Translations under genes and position numbers: made by a program
Source: Gorillibacterium massiliense
GTDB taxonomy: Bacteria; Bacillota; Bacilli; Paenibacillales; NBRC-103111
DNA: 42,185 bases
Direction of reading: 5' to 3'
Assembly: GCF_000455485.1 (NCBI RefSeq)
Contig: NZ_CBQR020000085.1
Location: 1 to 42,185, forward strand
In this document: piece after piece, positions 1 to 8,349 of the stretch
Numbering within the stretch: the stretch's first letter is position 1
How the letters are laid out: every line of letters begins with the position of its first letter
Notes under the pieces: generated by a model
Seen by the model: only the letters and a program-made list of their open reading frames with translations
The model's database searches: none
Told to the model about the DNA's origin: nothing

Positions 1-764
1 TCCACTTCCACGGAAAGAACGGTGCCGATAACGATGCCTTTGGGAAATACCCCGCCATATCCGGAGGTAATAACGGTATCGCCGACAGCGACGTCATCCT
101 GGGGAGGGATTTTGGACATAGCGAGTTTTTCATTGTCCGAATTATAACTGATGATGCCGAAGGAGCGATCTTCCTTACCTTTGATGGTAGCGGCAACCCC
201 TTTGGAATCGGCCACGGAATCCGTCGCCGTCAACAGTTGAACTGTCGATGTAAAATCCGCCGGAAGCAGCACTCGGCCAATTAAGCCGGCTTCGGAGATG
301 ACCGCCATATTTTTCTTGATGCCGTCTTTCGATCCGACGTTTATCGTGATGACATGGCTGTAGGGGTCAGGCGCGTAGGCGCTTACCTCAGCGACATGAT
401 ATTTATAATCATTTGCGGTCTTTTGCTTTTCCGTAAAGTTCAGCAGGCTTTTTAACCGTTCATTTTGCGCTTCCAGTTCGTTAAGCCGCATTGTATCCCG
501 GGCATATTGTGAAAGTGCCAACCTCAGCGTTTTATTCTCAATATAGACGGTGTGCAAATCGCGGATATCCGCGACGACGCCGGCTGTATATCGCGCCGGA
601 ATGTTGAAAACACCCTGAGTCCAAGAAACGCAATCCTTAATGAATTTTTCCGGCCATGTCAATTTGTCCCTCGTTCCGATCCGTGTCAAACCAAAGATAG
701 CGATAAACAAAACGAGGGTGAGCATGAGCACGAGTACTTTCCGTTTCCCCATAAAATTAAACAA
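1..764 (-). CDS. mreC: Rod shape-determining protein MreC (3' end outside window)
   Basis: MreC is a bitopic membrane scaffold that links cytoplasmic MreB to the lateral-wall synthesis machinery. The visible part has an N-terminal membrane helix (about residues 9-28), a coiled-coil stretch (about 65-110) and the start of the beta-rich extracytoplasmic domain, with the family-typical segments FTSTVQLLT and GGVFPKGIVIG. The frame is open to base 1, so the C-terminus is missing. I chose a TTG start at 764: a GAGGGTG ribosome site (771-777) lies 6 nt upstream, and the resulting N-terminus MFNFMGKRK resembles what I recall of Paenibacillus MreC. An in-frame ATG at 752 is the alternative. It follows mreB by 69 nt and is probably co-transcribed. 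Identity is secure; the start is likely but unproven. Confidence 0.93.
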   Translation of the reverse strand, partial: MFNFMGKRKVLVLMLTLVLFIAIFGLTRIGTRDKLTWPEKFIKDCVSWTQGVFNIPARYTAGVVADIRDLHTVYIENKTLRLALSQYARDTMRLNELEAQNERLKSLLNFTEKQKTANDYKYHVAEVSAYAPDPYSHVITINVGSKDGIKKNMAVISEAGLIGRVLLPADFTSTVQLLTATDSVADSKGVAATIKGKEDRSFGIISYNSDNEKLAMSKIPPQDDVAVGDTVITSGYGGVFPKGIVIGTVLSVEV

Positions 765-786
765 GACGTACACCCTCATCTCAAGA

Positions 787-822
787 AGTCTGCCTTGGAC
801 AATGATTGTCGCTAGGCAGACT
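787..822 (-). repeat. Intra-operon stem-loop between mreB and mreC
   Basis: Two nested perfect inverted repeats: outer arms AGTCTGCCT (787-795) and AGGCAGACT (814-822), inner arms GACAAT (798-803) and ATTGTC (805-810). In the minus-strand RNA they would form one long interrupted hairpin just after the mreB stop. No U-run follows on the minus strand, so it is not a typical intrinsic terminator. An mRNA processing or stability element is the natural guess. Confidence 0.6.
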
Positions 823-833
823 CTCTCGTTCTC

Positions 834-1868
834 TTATCGCTTTGATTTAGTGTTCGTGGCCGACTTTGGTTTATTGAGCAGATGGATATTGTCGAGGGCT
901 CTTCCCGTCCCGATCGCTACACAGTCGAGAGGATTATCGGCAACAAGCACCGGCATGCCAGTTTCCCTGGAAAGCAGCTTATCTAAATTACGCAGTAAAC
1001 CGCCGCCGCCGGTAAGCACAATACCGCGGTCCATGATGTCTGCGGCCAGTTCAGGAGGACATTTTTCCAGAGTTACTTTTACCGCATCGACGATGGCATT
1101 AACCGTATCCGTCAGCGCTTCCGTCACTTCGTCAGAGCTGATGGTCATCGTTTTCGGAAGACCGGAGACCAGGTCGCGGCCGCGGATTTCGAGGGTTTCC
1201 ACTTTCTCCATGGGGAGAGCGGAACCGATCTCGATCTTCATTTGTTCGGCAGTCCGTTCCCCGATCAAAAGATTATACATCCGTTTGATGTATTGGGTGA
1301 TGGCTTCATCCATCTCGTCCCCGGCAATCCGAATGGAACGGCATGTCACGATGCCTCCCAAGGAAATAACGGCAACTTCCGTCGTTCCCCCGCCGATGTC
1401 TACAACCATACTGCCGGTCGGTTCCCAAACGGGAAGATCAGCGCCGATCGCTGCAGCAAAAGGCTCCTCAATGGTGTGAGCTTCCTTCGCACCCGCCTGC
1501 TTAGTGGCGTCTTCGACTGCCCGCTTTTCTACTGCGGTAATGCCCGAGGGAACGCAAACCATAACATTGGGATGGCTTTTGAACAAGCCCTTCTGTTTCT
1601 GGGCTTGGCTGATGAAATATTTGATCATAATGGCTGTGGTTTCAAAGTCGGCAATGACCCCGTCCTTCATCGGGCGCACAGCGCGAATATTACCCGGAGT
1701 CCGGCCAATCATTTTCTTGGCTGCTTCCCCAACGGCCTCTATTGTTTTCGTATCCGTCCGGATGGCGACAACCGACGGCTCCCGCATGACGATACCTTTT
1801 CCTTTTGCATATACGAGGGTATTTGCTGTACCCAAATCGATTCCAAGGTCTCTAGATCCTCCAAACAT
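834..1868 (-). CDS. mreB: Rod shape-determining protein MreB (actin-like)
   Basis: MreB is an actin-fold ATPase that forms membrane-associated filaments guiding cell-wall elongation. The 344-residue length is normal. The phosphate-1 motif [14 protein letters not shown] lies at about residues 7-20 and phosphate-2 [13 protein letters not shown] mid-protein; [15 protein letters not shown] near the C-terminus fits the adenosine motif. The ATG at 1868 gives the canonical [12 protein letters not shown]-terminus; a GGGAG ribosome site lies about 11 nt upstream. An upstream in-frame TTG at 1895 would include that ribosome site in the coding region, so I reject it. A sigma-A-like promoter lies in the gap to radC, so mreBC may be transcribed separately from radC. 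Confidence 0.98.
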   Translation of the reverse strand: MFGGSRDLGIDLGTANTLVYAKGKGIVMREPSVVAIRTDTKTIEAVGEAAKKMIGRTPGNIRAVRPMKDGVIADFETTAIMIKYFISQAQKQKGLFKSHPNVMVCVPSGITAVEKRAVEDATKQAGAKEAHTIEEPFAAAIGADLPVWEPTGSMVVDIGGGTTEVAVISLGGIVTCRSIRIAGDEMDEAITQYIKRMYNLLIGERTAEQMKIEIGSALPMEKVETLEIRGRDLVSGLPKTMTISSDEVTEALTDTVNAIVDAVKVTLEKCPPELAADIMDRGIVLTGGGGLLRNLDKLLSRETGMPVLVADNPLDCVAIGTGRALDNIHLLNKPKSATNTKSKR

Positions 1869-1915
1869 GTAAACACGTTCTCCCTTCTGTCGCAACCTAT
1901 CCGATTGCTAGTCCT

Positions 1916-1945
1916 ATTATATTACATGTACCCTTTTTCCTTCAA
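1916..1945 (-). promoter_or_regulatory. Sigma-A-like promoter of mreB
   Basis: On the minus strand TTGAAG (1940-1945) and TATAAT (1916-1921) are separated by 18 nt, about 45 nt upstream of the mreB start and overlapping the last codons of radC. The -10 is a perfect consensus. Prediction from sequence only. Confidence 0.6.
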
Positions 1946-2623
1946 ACTTATAAATCGGCCGTCGCCCAGGATCAGATGATCCAAAACTTCGATGCCGACC
2001 AGTTCCCCGGCTTCCACCAGTCTTGCAGTAATTTGTAAATCCTCGGGGCTTGGAGCAGGGTCGCCGCTAGGGTGATTATGTACGCAAATGATGGATGCGC
2101 TGCTGCACTTGATGGCAGCACGAAACACTTCCCGCGGGTGTACGATGGATGCGTTCAGACTCCCGATGGAAAGAGTCTCCGTTGCGATAATGCGATTTTT
2201 CGTGTTAAGAAACAGGCAGACGAAATGCTCCTTTTGCAGATAGCGCATATCTTCCATGAGGAATCGGGCTGCGTCTTCCGGTGAACGGATAAAATCTTTT
2301 TCCTCCAGGCTTGTCCGCGCCAACCGTCTCCCCAATTCGATCCCCGCTTGAATTTGCAGCGCTTTGGCTGGGCCGATGCCTTTTACCTGCATCAGCTGGT
2401 TTGTGCTCATATCCACCAAATTGCGCAGTGAGCCGGATTCCTTCAGAATCCGACAAGCGACGCTGACCGCTGATTCCGACACGGTTCCGGTGCGCAGCAG
2501 GATAGCGAGAAGCTCCGCGTCAGACAACGATTTTGCGCCCCGCTGCAGCATTTTCTCACGGGGTCTCTCATCTTTCGGCAAGTCATGCAGCGTTGTGAGT
2601 TTATCTTCCATTTCATCCAACAT
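1922..2623 (-). CDS. radC: RadC family protein (MPN/JAB domain)
   Basis: RadC family protein of about 233 residues; the biological role is not settled despite the historic DNA-repair name. An N-terminal UPF0758 helix-hairpin-helix region (KGIGPAKALQIQAGIELGRR) precedes an MPN/JAB domain with the metal-site motif HNHPSGDPAPS and the upstream SLNASIVHPREVF. The C-terminus ISLKEKGYM is typical. The frame extends upstream to 2725, but a strong promoter (2670-2697) lies inside that extension, so translation must begin later. ATG 2623 and ATG 2611 are both possible; 2611 has the better-spaced AAAGGA. Gene order maf-radC-mreB matches B. subtilis. Confidence 0.95.
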   Translation of the reverse strand: MLDEMEDKLTTLHDLPKDERPREKMLQRGAKSLSDAELLAILLRTGTVSESAVSVACRILKESGSLRNLVDMSTNQLMQVKGIGPAKALQIQAGIELGRRLARTSLEEKDFIRSPEDAARFLMEDMRYLQKEHFVCLFLNTKNRIIATETLSIGSLNASIVHPREVFRAAIKCSSASIICVHNHPSGDPAPSPEDLQITARLVEAGELVGIEVLDHLILGDGRFISLKEKGYM

Positions 2624-2669
2624 CCTTTGTTCCGATGCTACTCGCTGCATGACCAAGAAGCATTTTCTT

Positions 2670-2697
2670 ATTATAGCATGTTCACCCGGTGTAACAA
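2670..2697 (-). promoter_or_regulatory. Sigma-A-like promoter of radC
   Basis: TTGTTA (2692-2697) and a perfect TATAAT (2670-2675) are separated by 16 nt on the minus strand. The predicted transcript begins near 2663, about 40 nt before the chosen radC start. It follows directly on the maf terminator. Confidence 0.65.
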
Positions 2698-2754
2698 ATG
2701 CAAATCCTCCCGGTAGCGGTACCATTTTTGTCCAAATTTATTCTATCTTATTAA

Positions 2755-2783
2755 ATAAAAAAGCCGCACCATAACGGCACGGC
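2755..2783 (-). terminator. Intrinsic terminator after maf
   Basis: On the minus strand an 8-bp stem (arms 2776-2783 and 2763-2770, including two G-U wobbles) with a 5-nt loop is followed by an uninterrupted T-run and further T/A-rich sequence. It sits 33 nt past the maf stop. Confidence 0.7.
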
Positions 2784-2815
2784 AAAAATTAGGTATAAAG
2801 AAGGGGCTAACAGGC

Positions 2816-3409
2816 TTACATGACAGAAACGCCTAATTCCTCCAACATGTCCGCAAGAAGTGAAATGGACAAGCCGACCACGTTGAAAAAATCGCCATGG
2901 ATCTCCTGCACGATAATCGACCCGATTCCTTGGGCTGCGTAGGACCCGGCTTTGTCCCTGCCCTCTCCGGTTCGAATGTAGCGGTCCAGTTGTTCATCCG
3001 TCAGTGGCTTTATGACAACATCCGTAACAGAGTGGCGAGTCAGCGCCTCTCCGGACTCCGCATCGAGACAAGTAATTCCGGTGTAGACTTGATGGGGCCG
3101 ACCTTGAAGCTCTCGGAGCATCCTTTTCGCATGATCGTCGTCAACAGGTTTGCCGAACACTTGTCCATTCAAATAGACAATGGTATCTGCTCCGATCACG
3201 ATCTTATCCTTACCGTCCTCCAAAGCCATCTGAACAGCCACCGCTTTTCTCAAAGACAGTTCCTCCACCATACGATCCGGAGCAAGAGAATCGGAGATGT
3301 CCTCATTTGTATCAATCGCGACAACCTCGTAGGGGATGTCTAACAGCTTGATCAATTCCTGGCGCCTCGGCGATTTGGAGGCAAGCACCAATGTTTTCGT
3401 CGTTGTCAT
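2816..3409 (-). CDS. maf: Maf family nucleoside triphosphate pyrophosphatase
   Basis: Maf proteins hydrolyse non-canonical or excess nucleoside triphosphates (dTTP/UTP type in this subgroup) to monophosphates and are linked to septum formation and division arrest. The 197-residue product has the nucleotide-binding start LASKSPRRQELI (about residues 7-18), the central GADTIVYLNGQVFGKP and the downstream KAGSYAAQGIG. ATG at 3409 is preceded by GAGGTG at good spacing. The frame extends to 3511, but that extension runs through a terminator hairpin, so the short start is preferred. Position between the SpoIIB-like gene and radC matches B. subtilis. Confidence 0.96.
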   Translation of the reverse strand: MTTTKTLVLASKSPRRQELIKLLDIPYEVVAIDTNEDISDSLAPDRMVEELSLRKAVAVQMALEDGKDKIVIGADTIVYLNGQVFGKPVDDDHAKRMLRELQGRPHQVYTGITCLDAESGEALTRHSVTDVVIKPLTDEQLDRYIRTGEGRDKAGSYAAQGIGSIIVQEIHGDFFNVVGLSISLLADMLEELGVSVM

Positions 3410-3433
3410 TTCACACCTCATGTCCAAATTTCG

Positions 3434-3460
3434 AAAAAACGGACCCGTGTAGGGTCCGTT
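3434..3460 (-). terminator. Strong intrinsic terminator just upstream of maf
   Basis: Perfect 9-bp inverted repeat (3438-3446 and 3452-3460) with a 5-nt loop, followed on the minus strand by TTTTTTCG. It lies between the DUF4321 gene and maf, ending only about 25 nt before the maf start. No room remains for a promoter after it, so maf is transcribed by read-through or the hairpin acts as an attenuator. Confidence 0.8.
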
Positions 3461-3471
3461 AACGGGTTGTC

Positions 3472-3714
3472 TTACATTTTGCGGTATAGCCAAATCGAAG
3501 TGATCATACATGCGACACTGAGCAAATTCATGCGAATTGTAATATTAATGTTGAACGTAAGCACATTCAGATCGGCGCTTGGTTTCCAGTTGATCACCGC
3601 TGAACGGGTCAAAAACGAGATGCCCTGAACCGGATCTAAAACAGCGGTCAGCACCGCACCTGTAATAATTCCCAAAATAAGAAAAACGGCGAACATGAGA
3701 CCTGACTTTTTCAT
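3472..3714 (-). CDS. DUF4321 small membrane protein
   Basis: 80-residue protein with two predicted membrane helices (about residues 7-28 and 60-77) separated by a short polar loop. Length, N-terminal MKKSGLMFAVFLILG and the VLDP turn fit the DUF4321 family, which in Firmicutes is found between maf and spoIIB-like genes; function unknown. ATG 3714 has AGGGAG at good spacing. It has its own candidate promoter 150 nt upstream and is followed by a strong terminator, so it may be a single-gene unit with limited read-through into maf. Confidence 0.8.
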   Translation of the reverse strand: MKKSGLMFAVFLILGIITGAVLTAVLDPVQGISFLTRSAVINWKPSADLNVLTFNINITIRMNLLSVACMITSIWLYRKM

Positions 3715-3753
3715 TGGCTCCCTGCCTTATTTTTTCCTTAAGTATTTCTTTTA

Positions 3754-3799
3754 TGATATCAGAATGTATAAACTTCGGGGCATCAGCTTCCTGATATCA
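3754..3799. repeat. 9-bp inverted repeat in the DUF4321 leader
   Basis: TGATATCAG (3754-3762) and CTGATATCA (3791-3799) are exact reverse complements, 28 nt apart, inside the ~140-nt leader between the predicted start site (near 3857) and the DUF4321 start. Each arm contains the GATATC palindrome, so a protein-binding pair is as plausible as an RNA hairpin. Confidence 0.5.
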
Positions 3800-3863
3800 C
3801 AAGAAAAACTACCTTTAAATGCGGTCTGGCTTCTTTGAATTTACGTTGATAGACGTTTTTCTT

Positions 3864-3893
3864 ATTATAAAAGGATAGAAGCCGGGAGCGCAA
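3864..3893 (-). promoter_or_regulatory. Candidate promoter for the DUF4321 gene
   Basis: Perfect TATAAT (3864-3869) with TTGCGC (3888-3893) 18 nt upstream on the minus strand. The -35 is weak (3 of 6). Confidence 0.4.
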
Positions 3894-3937
3894 TGCAGAT
3901 TTCGACAAAGCTTTCAAAAATCAGGAAATTCATGTAA

Positions 3938-5371
3938 TCAAGAGGCGATGTTCGTCAATAGCTGCTTTTCCGCCAGAGCCGCTTGCATGATATAAATTTG
4001 CGCCTGCTGCAACTGCTGCGCCGATGGTTTGCCGGCGTAATCTTCCAACGCTTTTTCCGTCGTATGGATCGCATTGGACATCCGCTGCAGGAGCGCACCG
4101 GGATCTTTCGCCGCTCCCGATATGGCGGTCTTCTCCTGCTTCGCCCAGGCTTGATACGTCATCTTCATAGCATCGACGCTAGCGGCGTTGAGCGGAGTCG
4201 GCGATTCCTCATCAAGATGAACGATGGTCAACCCAGACATCATTTGCAGCATCTTATTGGCCTGGGTCAGGAAGCTTTGCAGCGACGCGGTGCTCCCGTC
4301 CCATTTCACGCGGCTCATGGCGGGCAATTTGACTTCCTTGGCGTAAATTTCAATGCCTTCATTCTGCAGGCGAAGTGCGTATTGCTTGCCGGTGGTAAGA
4401 TCCGGCGCTATGCCGGCATAGACAAAATAAGAATCTCCGGACTCCGTGACAGCCGCCTTGCCCTTACCATCCAACGCCTGAGAGGCGACCTGCGCTCCGT
4501 CCGCCGTGCTGAATTTACCATTTTGCAGCAGAGTGAAGGAAAACGCCGGCAGCGAAATGTTGGCAGATGCTGAGACTGGCGCAGCGGATTTCCCCGTTCC
4601 GGATGAGTTGTCTGACTGGTCTTGCTCGATAACGGCGCTACCTTTATCCCCTAGGGTGGCATCTTCTTGTTTTGGCCCAGGTCCATTGAACATTTGCAGA
4701 ACAAAGTAACCGAGCAATCCGCCCAGTGCCAAGGCTCCGGCCAAGGCTCCGGCGATTTTTAGCCATGCGGTATTCGGGCGGCGCAGCCTGCGGGCGGTAA
4801 CGATGGGCATGTCCTCATACCGATCCTCATCTCTTTGGTAACCGTACGGATCATATTCTGGTTCCATTTTCACATCCTCACGGCGAAAAACCGGATCATT
4901 ATCCCTGGGAGCACGAGAAGACCGCTCGCGGCGTTCCGTAAGATCATCCCGATACGACGTATAATCCATGTACTCATTGTCCCAATATTGGCCGTTCGAT
5001 TGGACGTTCGTTTGATTGGTATAATGGAGCAACCCGTCGATGCGCTTCGTCTCTTCGTCGTAAGCGTCATAATTAGCTCCATAGGTATCCGATACCCGAC
5101 CGGACCAATCATCCTCCGGAGCCTTCCGAAACTCTTCATGAAACAGAGGAATGACATTGATATCGTCCTTGTGGCTACCGTTCCCATGGGAGTTTCTCTC
5201 CCCGTAAACGGGAATCCGGCCGCCAAAGCCGTCGGCTCCCACCATCGGGGCAGCTTCCCGGTGGGACTCTCCTGCCTTCTCCTTGTTTCGTTCATCCCCT
5301 TCATATGGTTCACGGTTATCCCGTTTCATGCCGTTATCGTTAAACCGGTAGGTGATCCGCGCCTTGTTCAT
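3938..5371 (-). CDS. spoIIB: SPOR-domain protein in the SpoIIB position
   Basis: 477-residue bitopic protein. The N-terminal half (residues 1-200) is very hydrophilic, rich in Asp, Glu, Arg, Tyr and Asn, and probably disordered. One membrane helix lies at about 202-227. The rest is outside the membrane and begins with a linker followed by a SPOR-like repeat region (about 275-345, with FSFTLLQNGKFST and SGDSYFVYAGIA), the peptidoglycan-binding fold used by septal proteins. Location between maf/DUF4321 and murC-folC matches SpoIIB of B. subtilis, a septal-wall protein needed for efficient engulfment. The cytoplasmic N-terminus seems longer than I would expect for SpoIIB. ATG 5371 has AAGGGA 6 nt upstream. 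SPOR family: fairly sure; orthology to SpoIIB: inferred from position. Confidence 0.8.
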   Translation of the reverse strand: MNKARITYRFNDNGMKRDNREPYEGDERNKEKAGESHREAAPMVGADGFGGRIPVYGERNSHGNGSHKDDINVIPLFHEEFRKAPEDDWSGRVSDTYGANYDAYDEETKRIDGLLHYTNQTNVQSNGQYWDNEYMDYTSYRDDLTERRERSSRAPRDNDPVFRREDVKMEPEYDPYGYQRDEDRYEDMPIVTARRLRRPNTAWLKIAGALAGALALGGLLGYFVLQMFNGPGPKQEDATLGDKGSAVIEQDQSDNSSGTGKSAAPVSASANISLPAFSFTLLQNGKFSTADGAQVASQALDGKGKAAVTESGDSYFVYAGIAPDLTTGKQYALRLQNEGIEIYAKEVKLPAMSRVKWDGSTASLQSFLTQANKMLQMMSGLTIVHLDEESPTPLNAASVDAMKMTYQAWAKQEKTAISGAAKDPGALLQRMSNAIHTTEKALEDYAGKPSAQQLQQAQIYIMQAALAEKQLLTNIAS

Positions 5372-5404
5372 CTGTATCCCTTCCCTCTCATCCGTCGTTT
5401 CAGA

Positions 5405-5443
5405 ATAAGTTGAACCAAAGATTGTAGCATTTGTTCAACTTAT
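5405..5443. repeat. Perfect 11-bp inverted repeat upstream of the SpoIIB-like gene
   Basis: ATAAGTTGAAC (5405-5415) and GTTCAACTTAT (5433-5443) are exact reverse complements with a 17-nt spacer, starting 33 nt upstream of the SpoIIB-like start. On the minus strand the spacer contains TACAAT, a possible -10. The arrangement suits either an operator flanking a promoter or a leader hairpin. Confidence 0.55.
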
Positions 5444-5491
5444 ACTTCATGCATATGAAACAAGCCCGCATTATATGAGAGGAATAGCAAA

Positions 5492-5535
5492 GAAGCCGCG
5501 CAGGAAAGCGGACGAACGCTTTCTTACACGGCTTC
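5492..5535 (-). terminator. Probable terminator hairpin after murC
   Basis: Long interrupted stem: outer arms 5492-5498/5529-5535 (GAAGCCG/CGGCTTC) and an inner AAAGCG/CGCTTT stem, 16 nt past the murC stop. The T-run after it on the minus strand is short, so termination may be partial. Confidence 0.5.
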
Positions 5536-5551
5536 CGGATATTTGCTTAAG

Positions 5552-6925
5552 TTATTGGTTGCGCAAATGTTTAGCCAGCCCGTCGGCTGCTTTCCATATG
5601 TCTCCTGCGCCCATGGTAATCACCAAATCTCCCGATTGTACTCGGCTTTTCAGATCCTCCAGCACAGCTTCTTTCGTCGGAATGTACCGGACGTTTCCAT
5701 TGCTGTTTTGACGGATCAATTCAACCAATTTAGCGGAGGTGATGCCCTCGATCTGTTTTTCCCCCGCGGGGCTGTAGATGTCGGTAATGATCACTTCATC
5801 CGCTTCCGGGAAAGCCCGGCTGAATTGATCAAACAGAAAATAGGTACGGGTATAGCGCTGGGGCTGGAAGACGGCAATGATCCGCTTTCCCGTAGCTTTA
5901 GCGGCGCTGATGGTGGCCAGAATTTCCGTTGGGTGGTGAGCATAGTCGTCTATGACGAGAATATCATCCACTTCACCCAGCACTTGAAACCGGCGTTTCG
6001 CCCCGCGGAAGCCTGTGATCGCCTCAGCCGCTATTTCAAAGGTAAGCCCCGCCTGCATACAAACGATTAAAGCAGCCAGCGCGTTATAGACATTGTACTT
6101 GCCGGGAATCGACAACGTGACGGATCCCAGATGATCCTCTCCGTGGCGTACCTGGAACGTAACGGTTCGGTCGCCAAGCTGCAGGTCATAGGCCATGTAG
6201 TCGGCTTCATTGTGAATACCGTAGGTAATGGCGGTTGCGCCGAGCTCGGGCAGCATCTCCGAAAGATGCGGATCGTCGCCGCACACCACGGCTTTTCCGC
6301 CTTTTTTCACCTGGGTCAAAAACTTCCGGTACGCTTCCTTCAGGTTCTGGAAGTCCCCGCCGTAATGTTCCAGGTGATCGGCTTCGATATTGGTGACCAC
6401 CGCCATAAGCGGATGGTATTGAAGGAAGGAGCCATCGCTTTCGTCTGCCTCGGCAATGACGTAATCGCCCTTGCCGGCTTTAGCATTGCTGCCCAGATTG
6501 ACGATTTCCCCGCCGATGATGTAGGTAGGATCTTTGCCGCATGTCTCCATGATCAAAGCAATCATGGAAGAGGTTGTCGTTTTTCCGTGGGCGCCGGCAA
6601 CGGCAACGCCTTTGCGTTCATTCATCAGCCGGGCGAGCATCTGCGAACGGTGGAGGACAGGAATTTTTAATTCCTCTGCCTGACGCATCTCCACGTTGTC
6701 GCCAGAAAGCGCCGTGGAATAAACAACGAGGTCGGCGCCGCGAACGTGATCGGCCTCATGACCGATGTACACCTGAGCGCCTTTGGCAGCTAACTTCTCC
6801 GTCAGCTCCTGCTGCACCAAATCCGAACCCGACACCCGGTATCCCAGCTCCAGCATTACCTTGGCGATGGCGCTCATTCCGTAGCCGCCGATGCCGATAA
6901 AATGGACATGTTCTGTGTTGTTCAA
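5552..6925 (-). CDS. murC: UDP-N-acetylmuramate--L-alanine ligase MurC
   Basis: MurC adds L-alanine to UDP-MurNAc using ATP, the first step of the peptide stem of peptidoglycan, in the cytoplasm. The product (457 residues from TTG 6925) has the Rossmann-type HFIGIGGYGMSAIAKVM, the ATP loop GAHGKTTTSSM, the central EADESDGSFL and DDYAHHPTEI, and the C-terminal MGAGDIWK, all Mur-ligase hallmarks. TTG 6925 gives MNNTEHVHFIGIGG and has GGTGA at 5 nt. GTG 6934 overlaps the folC stop as GTGA and is an alternative start; either way translation is coupled to folC. The track-length start at 7006 would overlap folC by 76 nt and is unlikely. Confidence 0.97.
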   Translation of the reverse strand: MNNTEHVHFIGIGGYGMSAIAKVMLELGYRVSGSDLVQQELTEKLAAKGAQVYIGHEADHVRGADLVVYSTALSGDNVEMRQAEELKIPVLHRSQMLARLMNERKGVAVAGAHGKTTTSSMIALIMETCGKDPTYIIGGEIVNLGSNAKAGKGDYVIAEADESDGSFLQYHPLMAVVTNIEADHLEHYGGDFQNLKEAYRKFLTQVKKGGKAVVCGDDPHLSEMLPELGATAITYGIHNEADYMAYDLQLGDRTVTFQVRHGEDHLGSVTLSIPGKYNVYNALAALIVCMQAGLTFEIAAEAITGFRGAKRRFQVLGEVDDILVIDDYAHHPTEILATISAAKATGKRIIAVFQPQRYTRTYFLFDQFSRAFPEADEVIITDIYSPAGEKQIEGITSAKLVELIRQNSNGNVRYIPTKEAVLEDLKSRVQSGDLVITMGAGDIWKAADGLAKHLRNQ

Positions 6926-6930
6926 TCCGT

Positions 6931-8334
6931 TCACCAACCTTTTTCGGAATCGGTCCGGCGCAAAACCCAGGAGCGTACGTCGGATATCAAATAAAGTGTG
7001 CCGCAAACAAGTGCTAAATCTTCCTCATCCGTCATCGCGATCAATGCGTCGAGGGCCTTTCTCCAGTCCGCTTCCACGATGATCTTCGGTTTATGTAAAT
7101 CAGCCGGGAGGGAATTTGCCCGCTCGGCGAGAGCGGCAGCATCCATTTTTTTATGGAAGTCAGGCTCCGTGAAAATGACGGTGTCCGCCAGGGGAAGGAT
7201 TTGGGATAAAAACCCCACATGATCTTTGGTGGAAATCATCCCCATCGCGATATTCAATTTTCGGTACCTGTAGGTTTCCTTCAGCGCGGCCGCCAAAGCA
7301 GCCGCTCCTTCGGGATTGTGGGCGCCGTCTAGGAGAAGCCGGGGATGGTTGGACACCAACTCCAACCGGCCGGGCCAACGGGTTTCCCGAAAGCCTTCGG
7401 CAATCTGCTCATCCTCCAAAACGACGGCATAATATTGCCGCAATACCTCCAGAGCCATGAAAGCAACCGAGGCGTTCTTAAATTGATGATAGCCGATCAT
7501 GGACATCGGTACCTCTGCAAAATGACGGAAAGGCCCCATAAAATCGAAGGTTTGCCCCGTTTCACTGCTTGCCGTCGCCTCAAAATGAAACTCACGGTTC
7601 AAGCTGTACAGCGTCGCTTGCTTATCCGTGCACACCTGATGGACGACTTCCAGTGCTTCCGGCTGATCGATGGCGCTGACCACGGGAACACCGTTTTTGA
7701 TGATACCGGCTTTTTCCCAAGCGATCTTCTCCAGGGTATCCCCTAAAACATCCATATGATCATGCCCGACATTCGTCAGGATCGAAAGGATCGGCGTTAC
7801 GATATTCGTTGAATCGAGGCGACCGCCCAGCCCCGTCTCCCAAACGACAAAATCAGGAAAAACGGTTTGACCAAAATAGAGAATCGCCATCGCGGTAACC
7901 AATTCAAACATTGTCGGGGGTCCTGCCTCACCCTCTGCCAACTCGTCGGCCAAGGGCTTGAGCCTATTGGCAAGCCGCAGGACGTCCTCATCGGGAATGT
8001 CTTTCCCGTTGTAGCGCAAACGGTCGGTAAACCGCTCGATGTAAGGGGAGGTGAAGCTGCCGACATCGTAACCGTTCCGCTGCAATACCTCAGTCAAGTA
8101 AGCACATACAGAGCCCTTCCCATTCGTTCCAGCGACGTGGATAAATTTGAGCCGGCGTTCGGGATGCCCGAAATGCTCCATCAGCAGGTTCATCCGCGTA
8201 AGCCCCGGACGAATGCCATATACCGGTGCTCGCCGGGTTATCCAATCCACCGCTTCCTCGTAGCTTCGGAATGCGGCTTCGGACTGAATCATCATACCGC
8301 TGCCGCCTTCCGCTACATCATGTTCTATTGTCAT
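6931..8334 (-). CDS. folC: Folylpolyglutamate/dihydrofolate synthase FolC
   Basis: FolC adds glutamates to folate (and may join dihydropteroate to glutamate), in an ATP-dependent Mur-ligase-type fold. The 467-residue product shows the P-loop HVAGTNGKGSVCAYL near residues 64-78, FTSPYIERFTDRL, ETGLGGRLDSTN, GHDHMDVLG and LLLDGAHNPEGA. ATG 8334 has AAGGA 9 nt upstream. It lies downstream of valS as in B. subtilis, and its stop is within a few bases of the murC start. Confidence 0.97.
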   Translation of the reverse strand: MTIEHDVAEGGSGMMIQSEAAFRSYEEAVDWITRRAPVYGIRPGLTRMNLLMEHFGHPERRLKFIHVAGTNGKGSVCAYLTEVLQRNGYDVGSFTSPYIERFTDRLRYNGKDIPDEDVLRLANRLKPLADELAEGEAGPPTMFELVTAMAILYFGQTVFPDFVVWETGLGGRLDSTNIVTPILSILTNVGHDHMDVLGDTLEKIAWEKAGIIKNGVPVVSAIDQPEALEVVHQVCTDKQATLYSLNREFHFEATASSETGQTFDFMGPFRHFAEVPMSMIGYHQFKNASVAFMALEVLRQYYAVVLEDEQIAEGFRETRWPGRLELVSNHPRLLLDGAHNPEGAAALAAALKETYRYRKLNIAMGMISTKDHVGFLSQILPLADTVIFTEPDFHKKMDAAALAERANSLPADLHKPKIIVEADWRKALDALIAMTDEEDLALVCGTLYLISDVRSWVLRRTDSEKGW

Positions 8335-8349
8335 CCAGACTCATCCTTT

